From Actinomycetes bacterium (lineage in GTDB: Bacteria > Actinomycetota > Acidimicrobiia > Acidimicrobiales > JAKAVM01): DNA of 52,083 nt. The stretch spans positions 1 to 52,083 of the forward strand of contig JAKAVM010000066.1 in the NCBI GenBank assembly GCA_021827485.1, given 5' to 3'. The first letter of the stretch is position 1. The number at the start of each line of letters is the position of its first letter. Of this stretch, positions 9,678 to 17,803 are shown piece by piece. Both the position numbers and the translations under genes were made by a program. The notes below the pieces were generated by a model. That model was not told where the DNA came from and searched no databases. It saw only the letters and a program-made list of their open reading frames with translations.

Positions 9678-10271
9678 TTACTTTGATGCCCGGAGAGTCT
9701 TGCAGTACTTATTGCTATTTAGAGCCTGCGCAAGGGGCTGGTCGCTTGAGGATGTCGAAAGTTGTCCAATACTCAGTAATGTTTTCCCTAGAGTTCTTTG
9801 GGCCGAATCTAAAGAAGTGCCAATTTGTTCGAAGACGTTGGCGAGGTTGGTAATCGACGATGTTGAGATAGGTGCAAGAGTGTTTTGAGCCCCCTGCAAG
9901 ACTTGGCCATACTTGGTTAAGGCGAGTGTGAGTAAGTTGTGAAGCTTTGTCCCATCTGCGACAGATGGGGACCCATTAGCTTTGACCTTAGATTGAAGCG
10001 CTTGGAGCTGACTTACTTCCCCTTGTAAGAAGTTCTGCGCTTCCGTCTTAATCTGGGAAGGATCAGTCTGGTTATGGATCAATGATTCAAATCCATTCGT
10101 ATCGTTTTGCGCTTGAGAGTACCAGGTATACATTGACGAGCAGTAATTACTCGCCCACTTAGCAGGGGGAGTTCCTGAAGCAGAGCTACATGCTGCAAGC
10201 ATTAGTGATATGAAGCCTAGACCTAATACGGTCTTGAACCAGTTATTCATCCTAAATTTTTTAGCTCCCAT
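9678..10271 (-). CDS. Small secreted lipoprotein of unknown function
   Basis: A protein of about 197 residues with a lipoprotein signal peptide: KK/R-rich start, hydrophobic core and the lipobox LMLAAC followed by SSASG. ATG 10271 is preferred because GGAGG (10281-10277) stands five bases before it; ATG 10250, which overlaps the preceding stop as ATGA, is the alternative. The mature part is mostly helical-looking (QAQN, LQALQSKVKA, Leu/Ser/Thr rich) with a Cys pair of positions (YCSSMY and KYCKTL). No family recognised. It overlaps the end of the acyltransferase gene, so it is the last gene of the lipid-type operon and probably co-translated. Confidence 0.75.
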   Translation of the reverse strand: MGAKKFRMNNWFKTVLGLGFISLMLAACSSASGTPPAKWASNYCSSMYTWYSQAQNDTNGFESLIHNQTDPSQIKTEAQNFLQGEVSQLQALQSKVKANGSPSVADGTKLHNLLTLALTKYGQVLQGAQNTLAPISTSSITNLANVFEQIGTSLDSAQRTLGKTLLSIGQLSTSSSDQPLAQALNSNKYCKTLRASK

Positions 10272-11137
10272 TCTCTCCTCCACTTAGATCCTATTGGACC
10301 GGTCAACGGTGGGGTTGAATTCGTACCTGCATTTTTCTTGGCTTGCCACCAATCGCTGGAGGACTCATCGGCAAGCTCTGCTACCTTACCCTCAATTCTA
10401 GCCGAAAAGGCGCGTACATCTTCGTCTTCTCGAAAATAAAGAGGTGACCCAAAAACTACTCGTGTTGCTCCTTGCCTGATCTTCTTGGCGTCCTTTGCCA
10501 TAACCTCTCTAGTGCCGCTAATGTATACTGGTACTACTGGGGCAGAGGTTCTAGAGGCTAGGTAGCTTGCCCCAGGCCTAAAAGGCTGTCCCCAGCCGTC
10601 AGGACTTCTTCCTCCCTCGGGATAGATCAATAAGTTCCAATTAGCTCTTAGAAGCTCTATTGCCTTGATGGCTGACTGGCGATTTACTTTAGTTCGTTCA
10701 ATTGGAATTGCAGCTGTTGTAAGGGACCACAAGTGCGCCTTCCATGTTTTATCGAAAAAGTAATCAGCCCCGGCGGCAACAACAGTGCGATGACGTAGGC
10801 GGTTTGGTAATGAAGTCATCAGCACAACCGTATCGAGATGACTCGAATGATTAGCCGCAAAAATAATTGGTGGGTGGAGTTGCTCAATTCGATCCAGTCC
10901 ATCAATGGGGGGAGGGGCAATTAGCTCAATTGCTGGTTTGGCGACCCAATCAACGAACGCTGCCCGAACCAGCCTTGCCGGATACTTACGTGACCACTCA
11001 CTGTCATAGTTGATGCCCAACTTTGACTGGACGTGTTCTTGTTGGACAGAGGAAGGCCACGTCGGCTTAGCATAGGGAAATGACCGACTTTGGACAATTG
11101 ATCCAATACGATTGAGTGGGTTTGCTTTTGAACTCAA
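10247..11137 (-). CDS. PlsC-like 1-acylglycerol-3-phosphate acyltransferase family protein
   Basis: A membrane-associated acyltransferase that would transfer an acyl chain to a glycerol-phosphate type acceptor. Seen directly: the HX4D catalytic motif in NHSSHLDT, the acceptor-binding YPEGGRSPDG and a downstream PVVPVYISGTREVM strand. Length (296) fits bacterial PlsC relatives plus an N-terminal extension. The TTG start at 11137 overlaps the LarA-like stop as TTGA, indicating translational coupling. In an operon with acyl-CoA reductase and alcohol dehydrogenase it may acylate an unusual alcohol or build a wax or ether-type lipid; that part is inference. Confidence 0.85.
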   Translation of the reverse strand: MSSKANPLNRIGSIVQSRSFPYAKPTWPSSVQQEHVQSKLGINYDSEWSRKYPARLVRAAFVDWVAKPAIELIAPPPIDGLDRIEQLHPPIIFAANHSSHLDTVVLMTSLPNRLRHRTVVAAGADYFFDKTWKAHLWSLTTAAIPIERTKVNRQSAIKAIELLRANWNLLIYPEGGRSPDGWGQPFRPGASYLASRTSAPVVPVYISGTREVMAKDAKKIRQGATRVVFGSPLYFREDEDVRAFSARIEGKVAELADESSSDWWQAKKNAGTNSTPPLTGPIGSKWRREWELKNLG

Positions 11138-12720
11138 CTTACGTTTGCCATCATTATGGGAGGAGCATGTAAATGGGTAATTGTTGGATCATTGCCGACA
11201 TAGTGCTTTGCAATTTCCAATGCATCGGTTAGCGTAGAGGCGGGTATGAAACCCAATCTCTCAACTGACTTTCTATCTCCCCCAAGGATAATTACCTTTG
11301 ATAGGTGGTCTAAGGCATGGGCACACCAGTACCACATATAAAATGGGTGGACGCCATGATAGGCATATGAAGTACGATATAGATGACGATACCAGGGGTC
11401 TTGTGCATAGCTGACTTCATATTTATTGGCTATTTCGACCGGATCTTTCGTGTCGGCCAAGACTTCTTCAAAAAAATCAATATAGCTAGGATGATGGACA
11501 GGGTGGAACTCCCAACGTGTCGGATGGCTGATGATAACAACCCCGCCTTTGCGCACTAAAGGTTTTCCTCGGTAAAGATTGAAGAAGTATCCAAGCCCTA
11601 AACAGGCAACCAAAATTGGATTCATGATTGAATTCACGTTGTAGGGGCAGATAAATGGAAGTCCCATTGTGAGAATGTCGCTCTGACCTTGCACCTCTAT
11701 ATTTTGTTGCTTGAGAACATTTTGCGTCGTTTGAGCGTGCACAGCTTCTACCTCTCCAGCTTGAACTGAGGTCATTGCGTGTGGCGCTCTAATTGAGTGG
11801 AAAATAGAACGGGCGACCTTACCAGGAACTTTTTGTAGTGCTTTTGAAGAGGCAATATATCCGGCTCTGTCTTTGAGTGCCCATTCCCACTCTCTTTTCT
11901 GTAAAAACCCGAAACTTTCCGGAAACGTATTGGTGTTTAGTGTGGATTCAATCTGAAAAATCTTTACTCCAGACTTTGCAATCAGCCTGCCCATCCTCCA
12001 GTTGGATGAATGTAACTCAGAATGATGTTGGTCCATGAATGACTTGGAATTCACCATGGTATTCGGATTATGGTGATGTCGAATACTTTGGTAGCTAGCT
12101 AGTCCAGTAGCTACTGATTTATGTCCCCCGTCCATAGCGACCAAGTTTATATTTACGTAAATTAGTAGGTCGCTTTCGGCGGCTCTCTTGTTGATTTCAA
12201 CATCTTCACCTTCATCAGTCTTGCCAAGATGTATTAGCGCGCTTGGATCTTCTGCATCGTGCTGCAAGAGAAGTCCATGAGGCGCAAAGGAGTCAAATAC
12301 TCTAGATCCCAGGGCGTGACGTAGTTCATCGTCGGTCATTCTTCTGTGTAACGCTAGTGCGGCTATAAGCACCACGTCGTCGACTCCGGCACTGGCTGCC
12401 AGTTCCAAGACCGATTCAATTACTAATTGGCGGACATCCGGGGCTTTCATTGCAGGTAGCGGGAGTGATACATCATCAAAGGCAATAGTTAGCTTCATGT
12501 CGGCAAAAAGCAGCTCACTAAGTGGTTTAGAGTCGCCCAATGGGTGTTCTAAGGAGGTTCTTATCGCAGCTGTTGGATCAGCTAGTGGCTCAAGGGGCTC
12601 GGGAGCGTATAGCACCCTGGATCCCTTCGGAAGGCGTTCTAGGCGAAATCCTTCCCCGTGCCAGAAGAGGGTGGGTGGGCTAGAAGAATCAACCTCGTGA
12701 ATAAATCCTGGGCGTGGCAT
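11134..12720 (-). CDS. Lactate racemase (LarA, DUF2088)-like protein
   Basis: A 528-residue relative of LarA, the racemase that uses a nickel-pincer nucleotide. The N-terminal domain shows FDDVSLPLPAM (where LarA has a D-x-TRPxP loop) and ALHRRMTDDELRHALG (the GxHRxMTxxE block with the catalytic-type His). GGHKSVATGLASYQSIRHHH carries the Lys that would bind the cofactor and a downstream His. It differs enough that the reaction is probably not lactate racemisation; LarA homologues act on various 2-hydroxy acids. No larB, larC or larE is in this window, so cofactor supply would come from elsewhere. It lies 23 bases after the alcohol dehydrogenase and overlaps the acyltransferase start. Confidence 0.8.
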   Translation of the reverse strand: MPRPGFIHEVDSSSPPTLFWHGEGFRLERLPKGSRVLYAPEPLEPLADPTAAIRTSLEHPLGDSKPLSELLFADMKLTIAFDDVSLPLPAMKAPDVRQLVIESVLELAASAGVDDVVLIAALALHRRMTDDELRHALGSRVFDSFAPHGLLLQHDAEDPSALIHLGKTDEGEDVEINKRAAESDLLIYVNINLVAMDGGHKSVATGLASYQSIRHHHNPNTMVNSKSFMDQHHSELHSSNWRMGRLIAKSGVKIFQIESTLNTNTFPESFGFLQKREWEWALKDRAGYIASSKALQKVPGKVARSIFHSIRAPHAMTSVQAGEVEAVHAQTTQNVLKQQNIEVQGQSDILTMGLPFICPYNVNSIMNPILVACLGLGYFFNLYRGKPLVRKGGVVIISHPTRWEFHPVHHPSYIDFFEEVLADTKDPVEIANKYEVSYAQDPWYRHLYRTSYAYHGVHPFYMWYWCAHALDHLSKVIILGGDRKSVERLGFIPASTLTDALEIAKHYVGNDPTITHLHAPPIMMANVS

Positions 12721-12743
12721 ATTTCTCTATTGATACCTTTCGT

Positions 12744-14375
12744 TTATCGAACTTTACTTACTTTGGAGCTAACCGCGCTACCAGAAGCCGACCCGCGCTC
12801 TTTGACCTGTTTGGAGCCAACAGCTTTATCAGAAGATAACCCGCGCTCTTTGACCTGTTTGGAGCTAACCGCGCTACCAGAAGCCGACCCGCGCTCTTTG
12901 ACCTGTTTGGAGCCAACAGCTTTATCAGAAGATAACCCGCGCTCTTTGACCTGTTTGGAGCCAACAGCTTTATCAGAAGATAACCCGCGCTCTTTGACCT
13001 GTTTGAGAGGAGAAAGTGCAATCTTGACCGAGCCACGTATGCCTGCTTGAGCACAGTGCTCAAAGGCTTGAGAATATCTTTCAATTGGATAGATGCACGA
13101 TACAAGCTCGCCAAGACTGCAACGGCGAACTAATTCAATCGCCAAGTCAAATGTCCTTAGTTCACCCTGTGAATTGAGCTCGGGAAGTAATCTATTCGAT
13201 ACCTTAGGAACTTGGAATGAAGGGTTTAGTATCTTTGAGCGATCTTCACTTCCATAAGCATAAGAGCCTATAAGCCGTACTTCGCGCTGCCATAGAGGGG
13301 CAAGATCGATTGTGACATTCGATGGCATCCCGACCAAAACAATAGTTCCTCGAGGTCTTACAATAGACAGGGAGTTGGTAAGTGACTGCTCAGTGCCAAC
13401 ACAATCAATGACGACGTCACATCCTCCAACGAGGCTCCGTGGTGGACCAACCGGAAGTCGCAAGTTTCTCGAGTTGGCCATGTAAGAGCTATTGTCGGTG
13501 GCATATGAGCTAGCCAGTGTTAGGGTCTTAGAAAGTGTTGACTTATGTTGAGCCGTCAATAAAGGATCTTTTGTACTTCCAATGGCGCTGGAGTTGGTTG
13601 CACGACGCACTGCCCTGAGGAGTCCATCTGGAGCTGTAACGATATCGGCACCAAGTTTACGGCATAGTTGTTTTTGAGTGTCGTACTTTGCACTCGCAAT
13701 TATTATTCTTGGATCAACTAGGTTTCTAAGAGCACTCAGGCAAGTAAGCCCAAGAGTACCCGCACCAATAATTGCAACGGCATCTGTCCTCGTTATCCCG
13801 GCTTGCAGTACCGCATGAATTGCGCAAGCAGTTGGCTCAATCATGATTGATGACTTATCGTCTATTGTATTGGGGATTCTATAGAGTTGCGACTGGTGAG
13901 CACGCACGTACTCTCCAAAACCACCACATGTATCAGCGCAATAACCGGTTTGAATTCCTGGAGCAATCACGCCAGAGGTGATATTTAGGCAGCTCCCATT
14001 GTCGCCACGCTTGCAGTTGTCGCAGAGTTCATCAATACTGCGAACACGACAAGACAAAACTGGTTCTATTACAAATCGATCGGTAGGAGACGACTGTCGT
14101 CGAGCGACTATTTCATGGCCTGGCACAAAAGGAAATGAAACGAGTTCCTCGAAATAACGAGAAGACTTACCGTCGATCGTCGCCAAATCTGATCCACAAA
14201 TTCCGCAGTAAATTACTTCAAGAACTTCCCATTGGCTATTTATTGGAGTCGGGAAATCAATTTCCGTGAGTTGAAGTGGGCCATGGCGAAGTGCGCGTCC
14301 TGATCCCAAGACTGAGGAGGCTACGTTGGAATAGGCGAACTTTAGCAAATTGCGTTCATAGAGAAGAGCCTTCAT
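12744..14375 (-). CDS. Zinc-dependent alcohol dehydrogenase (MDR family) with repetitive C-terminal tail
   Basis: A medium-chain dehydrogenase that would interconvert an alcohol and aldehyde with NAD(P). Catalytic zinc ligands are seen in YCGICGSDL (about residue 58) and PGHE; structural zinc Cys residues in SCRVRSIDELCDNCKRGDNG and the following SC; the cofactor loop is IGAGTLGLTCLSALR near 203. An insertion around residues 260-310 is rich in Ser/Thr. After the normal C-terminus (IRGSVKIALSPL) come five 16-residue repeats, KQVKERGLSSDKAVGS (type A) and KQVKERGSASGSAVSS (type B), in order A-A-B-A-B. The tail is basic and likely disordered. Length 543 against about 350-400 for the family. It lies between the acyl-CoA reductase and LarA-like genes and probably handles the alcohol/aldehyde made there. 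Confidence 0.88.
   Translation of the reverse strand: MKALLYERNLLKFAYSNVASSVLGSGRALRHGPLQLTEIDFPTPINSQWEVLEVIYCGICGSDLATIDGKSSRYFEELVSFPFVPGHEIVARRQSSPTDRFVIEPVLSCRVRSIDELCDNCKRGDNGSCLNITSGVIAPGIQTGYCADTCGGFGEYVRAHQSQLYRIPNTIDDKSSIMIEPTACAIHAVLQAGITRTDAVAIIGAGTLGLTCLSALRNLVDPRIIIASAKYDTQKQLCRKLGADIVTAPDGLLRAVRRATNSSAIGSTKDPLLTAQHKSTLSKTLTLASSYATDNSSYMANSRNLRLPVGPPRSLVGGCDVVIDCVGTEQSLTNSLSIVRPRGTIVLVGMPSNVTIDLAPLWQREVRLIGSYAYGSEDRSKILNPSFQVPKVSNRLLPELNSQGELRTFDLAIELVRRCSLGELVSCIYPIERYSQAFEHCAQAGIRGSVKIALSPLKQVKERGLSSDKAVGSKQVKERGLSSDKAVGSKQVKERGSASGSAVSSKQVKERGLSSDKAVGSKQVKERGSASGSAVSSKVSKVR
12765..13004 (-). repeat. Five tandem 48-bp repeats at the alcohol dehydrogenase 3' end
   Basis: Exactly five 48-bp units, each coding 16 residues and staying in frame. 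Two sequence variants alternate (A-A-B-A-B on the coding strand), and copies of one variant are almost identical, which points to recent duplication or gene conversion of a two-unit block. Confidence 0.95.
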
Positions 14376-14425
14376 CTAACTATCTTTCATAATTGTATGT
14401 TCGGTAAAGTATTTCCTCAACCAAG

Positions 14426-16867
14426 CTATCTTTCAACCTTCTCTCTTCTAGCGCTCCAACGAGCTGATGCTAACTTTGAAAGTCTCTGAAAGCGTTGAGC
14501 CATTTCTCGTATCTGAATAGAAAACGATTCATCATCTATTGGACCTGGAGCTAGAGCAAGTATGGGTTTAGATCCACCCGGCGAAGGCCTCCATGTCTCG
14601 CGGTGCCATCCCCGTCTTTCGGCCATGAGCGCAAGTTTAGGATCAGCATTTACAGCAACCGGAAAACCTACAACCTCCAACATGGGAAGATCAGAGGAAG
14701 AGTCGGCATATGACACACAGTCCTCTAATGAAACTCCGAGAGATCTTGCATAATCATCAATAATTTGGGCACGAGCTTCTCCGGTCGGGGGATGACGAAG
14801 CAGATGGCCAGTTAGGATGCCATTAGCCACTTGAGCTTGAGCTGATACAACTTCGTCAAAAAGAGGCGCAAGAGGTTCTACGATAAAGTCCAATGCACCA
14901 GTAATGAGAATTGTCTTGTGTCCGAGTTCTCGGTGTTTGCGCACTCGACGAATTGCTTCGGGAAATGATCGGGCAAGCAAGAGGGCAGAAAACATCTCTT
15001 GGGACTTGTTGGTTAGATCTGAGAGTGATGCCCCTTCGTAGTAACGATAAAAGTATCGCAAAAAGTCCCCTCTATCGTGCATGTCAAGCGATAAAAGGCG
15101 TGGGGCTTTTGCAAGTAGTGAAGATGAAATTCGAATTCTCTCGCTCAGCGGGAGCTTCTCAGTTGAAAGCCAGAGATACGCTTCGACTACATTAGAGGCT
15201 ATTAACGTATTCTCTAAGTCAAATGCGGCTATTTTGCGCTCTGGATTTAGAATTTGAGCTAGAGATCGATCTCTGCGCGATTGTGAAACTCGCTTGCCGG
15301 GCGAAGTGCGAGCACGTGCATGTTCGACGACCGAGGGCAAGTGAACGTTGCGCACGTATTGATCCCAATCAATAACTCGTGGGTCAAAGCAGAATACCTT
15401 CTTATCTTCCTCTGCCAAAGATTCATAAAGTGCCAAGAGATTGTCAACCCTAAAAACAGCTTCAGTTTCGGTATATGCGCCGTAAAGTTCTACGTAAGAA
15501 AGTGCTCTCTGGGCTTGGGTACGTTTTGCGTCGATTGTCGTAGTTAGTTTTGATGCAAGATTTCGAAAAGGAAGTGCCTTTGAAATCTTTTCAGCACTCT
15601 CTAGTATGGTGTCGGCGCGAGTCAATTGACGCTGAACCCTGCCGCGCCCAGGGAAAGACCACTTTGGCACGCTGATCGGCTGACCGTAGGAGTCATAGAG
15701 AGGATTATCTGAAAACCATTCTTGAGATCGGACTACTAACGATCCATATCTAAGGGGGTTAGTGCTTCCAGAAGCTACTTGATAAATTGGAATTGAGCTG
15801 TTCGCTTTAGTATCAGGTTTACCCTTAGCGCACACTGCAATGATTGCAGCGGTTACTAAATCGACAGGGATTACGTCGATGATACCCTCAGGTATTCCAG
15901 GAAATTCATTCAGCAGGCCCCTGGCATAAGAGATAATTACGGGTTCTGCCATTCTAAATCCGCGGATCCATCCTGGTTGAGGCTCCGACATTGCCGATTC
16001 GATTATTGATGGTCGTACGATGGATACCGGCAAATCACCCTTGACTTGTGATAAGGCAATTTCTCCAAGGGCTTTAGTGTAGGCATAAGCGTCTGGCCAA
16101 CCAAGCCCATGGGCCCTGACTTTGCCGATTTCCACCAGTTGCTGATCAACCCAATCCTGCCTTATTCTCTCTTGTTTTCGAGCAATCAAAGGTGCTCCCG
16201 CAGCTCCTAATTCCGATCGAGCTAAACTCTCAAACTTCTTCAAGTTCGTTACAGTTCTGGATTTTAAGTTAATGTCCGCACGGACATGTTCGGCAGCAGC
16301 TACTTCTTTTTGCCAAGTTGCCTCAGGAGGAAAGAAATTTTCGCTAAGAAGTCGTTCCCAAGATTCACCTCTTCGGTATCCGGCAACGTATGCAGTTGAC
16401 ACTGCAACTAAATGGGGGAGTGTTCGTGAGGGATGCCCTAAAGTGTGAAGAGTTTCGCAAACCCGCTTGGGCCCTAGGAGATTTACTTCAATTGCCTGAT
16501 CGAGAGGTGAATCAAAGCTTACGGCGGCAGCTGAGTGAACAATTATATCGCATTGGCTGAGAAGTTCTCGTCCTTGCTCAGTCAGATTTAGGCCGTCGCT
16601 GGTTACGTCACCTGCGATCGCGCTGACTCGCTCATTTACATAGCTATCAAACCTCTCTCCTAGGCTGTTGCGTAACTTATCGAAGCAGTCATTTCGGATG
16701 ACTTCTTTGTGTACTCGCTCAGTCGCCCCTTTACTGGTAGGTCTTACGATAAGCACCAGGTGGCACTCTGGGACGGTCCTAAGGAAGCGCTCAACTAGAG
16801 CGGTTCCAAGAAAACCGGTAGATCCAGTTATAGCGATTTTTTTGCCTGCCAGTGACTGACTAATCAT
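14426..16867 (-). CDS. Fatty acyl-CoA reductase-like SDR fused to a HAD-IB phosphatase-like domain
   Basis: About 813 residues. ATG 16867 (MISQSLAGKKIAITG) is chosen because it begins just before the nucleotide-binding strand and keeps the divergent promoter region free; the frame remains open to 17116 but would cross the operators and the tetR start. N-terminal half: extended SDR/NAD_binding_4 fold of acyl-CoA reductases with GSTGFLG and an active-site YxxxK in YAYTKALGE (about residue 260). C-terminal domain: HAD superfamily, SerB/HAD-IB type, with motif I FDLENTL (near 547), motif II ITGALDF and the YADSSSDLPML acidic motif (near 724). Likely reduces an acyl-CoA to aldehyde or alcohol; the HAD part may remove a phosphate. 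It heads the lipid-type operon and is probably repressed by the divergent TetR protein. Confidence 0.85.
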   Translation of the reverse strand: MISQSLAGKKIAITGSTGFLGTALVERFLRTVPECHLVLIVRPTSKGATERVHKEVIRNDCFDKLRNSLGERFDSYVNERVSAIAGDVTSDGLNLTEQGRELLSQCDIIVHSAAAVSFDSPLDQAIEVNLLGPKRVCETLHTLGHPSRTLPHLVAVSTAYVAGYRRGESWERLLSENFFPPEATWQKEVAAAEHVRADINLKSRTVTNLKKFESLARSELGAAGAPLIARKQERIRQDWVDQQLVEIGKVRAHGLGWPDAYAYTKALGEIALSQVKGDLPVSIVRPSIIESAMSEPQPGWIRGFRMAEPVIISYARGLLNEFPGIPEGIIDVIPVDLVTAAIIAVCAKGKPDTKANSSIPIYQVASGSTNPLRYGSLVVRSQEWFSDNPLYDSYGQPISVPKWSFPGRGRVQRQLTRADTILESAEKISKALPFRNLASKLTTTIDAKRTQAQRALSYVELYGAYTETEAVFRVDNLLALYESLAEEDKKVFCFDPRVIDWDQYVRNVHLPSVVEHARARTSPGKRVSQSRRDRSLAQILNPERKIAAFDLENTLIASNVVEAYLWLSTEKLPLSERIRISSSLLAKAPRLLSLDMHDRGDFLRYFYRYYEGASLSDLTNKSQEMFSALLLARSFPEAIRRVRKHRELGHKTILITGALDFIVEPLAPLFDEVVSAQAQVANGILTGHLLRHPPTGEARAQIIDDYARSLGVSLEDCVSYADSSSDLPMLEVVGFPVAVNADPKLALMAERRGWHRETWRPSPGGSKPILALAPGPIDDESFSIQIREMAQRFQRLSKLASARWSARREKVER

Positions 16868-16880
16868 CTTCCCATAGTGT

Positions 16881-16918
16881 CTACCACATGGTAGGCTATC
16901 TTGTCTACCATGTGGTAG
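16881..16918. promoter_or_regulatory. Two palindromic operators between the reductase and tetR
   Basis: CTACCA-CA-TGGTAG (16881-16894) and CTACCA-TG-TGGTAG (16905-16918) are each perfect 6-base inverted repeats with a 2-base centre. The two copies are also reverse complements of each other, and their centres are 24 bases apart. Placement between divergent genes fits binding by two TetR dimers, but which promoter they cover was not resolved. Confidence 0.75.
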
Positions 16919-16988
16919 GGTAGGGCAAAATAGTCTTCTAACAGGGCTTTTTTCAAGCATAAAAAGTATACGGGAAATCGAGTCATAG

Positions 16989-17597
16989 TTGAGTTCTTCT
17001 AATTCTACAGCGCAGAAAATTCTAGATGTGGCTATGGAGTCATTTGCTCGTCGCGGATATGAAGCTACCTCTCTTGACGTGATTGCTAAGAATGTGGGCA
17101 TCTCCAAGCAAAGCATTCTCTATTGGTACCCCAGCAAAGAAGACCTACTTATGGCTCTGATAGATCGTTCGGCTAACGAGCTTACGCTTGCAATGGAGGA
17201 GGCATTAGCGTTGCCGACTCAGCTAGAAGCTCAAAGTTGGTCGAAGATTGAAGCCGTGGTGAAGGCAGTGTTTAGGGTTGGAGTGCGTCGACCTGACTTG
17301 ATCGGATTGGTTAGAGAGGTGTCGAGGCTTGGGCCACCTGCATCGAGCAGACTAATTGAAAACTTCGATCCACTACTAACAAGGGCATACTCATTTATGC
17401 AGGAAGAAATAGCTCGTGGCGCAATGAAACGACACGAGCCGAGATTCATCTTGCTGGCGACATACAGCATGGTTGTGGGGATGATAACCGAGGTTGAACT
17501 TCTAAGAGCCTTAGGAGAAGAGCCTTCAATTAGATCCTTGGTACGACGCAGGTCGGAGGTGTTGGAATTCCTAAAGCTAGCACTTTTGGAACCTTGA
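16989..17597 (+). CDS. TetR/AcrR-family transcriptional regulator
   Basis: A 202-residue regulator with an N-terminal HTH typical of the family: ILDVAMESFARRGYEATSLD, then IAKNVGISKQSILYWYPSKE and DLLMALI. The C-terminal ligand domain is variable. The start is TTG 16989; no strong SD is seen. It is divergent from the acyl-CoA reductase/HAD operon with the paired palindromes in the 120-base gap, so it most likely regulates that operon and itself in response to an acyl-CoA or related lipid ligand (inference). Confidence 0.88.
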   Translation: MSSSNSTAQKILDVAMESFARRGYEATSLDVIAKNVGISKQSILYWYPSKEDLLMALIDRSANELTLAMEEALALPTQLEAQSWSKIEAVVKAVFRVGVRRPDLIGLVREVSRLGPPASSRLIENFDPLLTRAYSFMQEEIARGAMKRHEPRFILLATYSMVVGMITEVELLRALGEEPSIRSLVRRRSEVLEFLKLALLEP

Positions 17598-17613
17598 GTT
17601 TAGTATAGAGATA

Positions 17614-17706
17614 GTGCTTTCTCGAAATAAAATGTTGCTAATTATCACCTTAGGTGCCCTAGCTGTATTTGCTTTAGGGTACTTATTGTCAATATTGAAA
17701 CTCTAA
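17614..17706 (+). CDS. Possible 30-residue single-span membrane peptide
   Basis: Between tetR and the next gene a short frame starts at GTG 17614 (or ATG 17632) and encodes RNK followed by an uninterrupted hydrophobic helix (MLLIITLGALAVFALGYLLS) ending LKL. The charge pattern (positive end inside) fits a small membrane protein. The SD is weak (AGAGAT). Chance cannot be excluded. Confidence 0.3.
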   Translation: MLSRNKMLLIITLGALAVFALGYLLSILKL

Positions 17707-17803
17707 GTATGTTGGTAGGTTCACGCTCGGAGTAAGGTAATTTGCAAGTATTCTCGGGTGTCTGGGTTCCCGGGTGTCTAGAAACAAAGTAACTTTCTAT
17801 GAG

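Noticed and set aside
9589-9888. Plus-strand frames of 78-99 residues before the lipoprotein
   Set aside because: Antisense to the lipoprotein frame with its lipobox; no domain recognised.
12765-13004. CRISPR-like array
   Set aside because: Units are directly adjacent with no unique spacers and no cas genes nearby; the same holds for the heptads, the 55-bp and the 22-bp repeats.
12658-13114. Repetitive frames on both strands over the 48-bp repeats
   Set aside because: They arise because a repeat with period divisible by three stays open in several frames; the dehydrogenase frame is the real one.
16868-17116. N-terminal extension of the acyl-CoA reductase
   Set aside because: It would cross both operators and the tetR start, and the nucleotide-binding strand begins just after ATG 16867.
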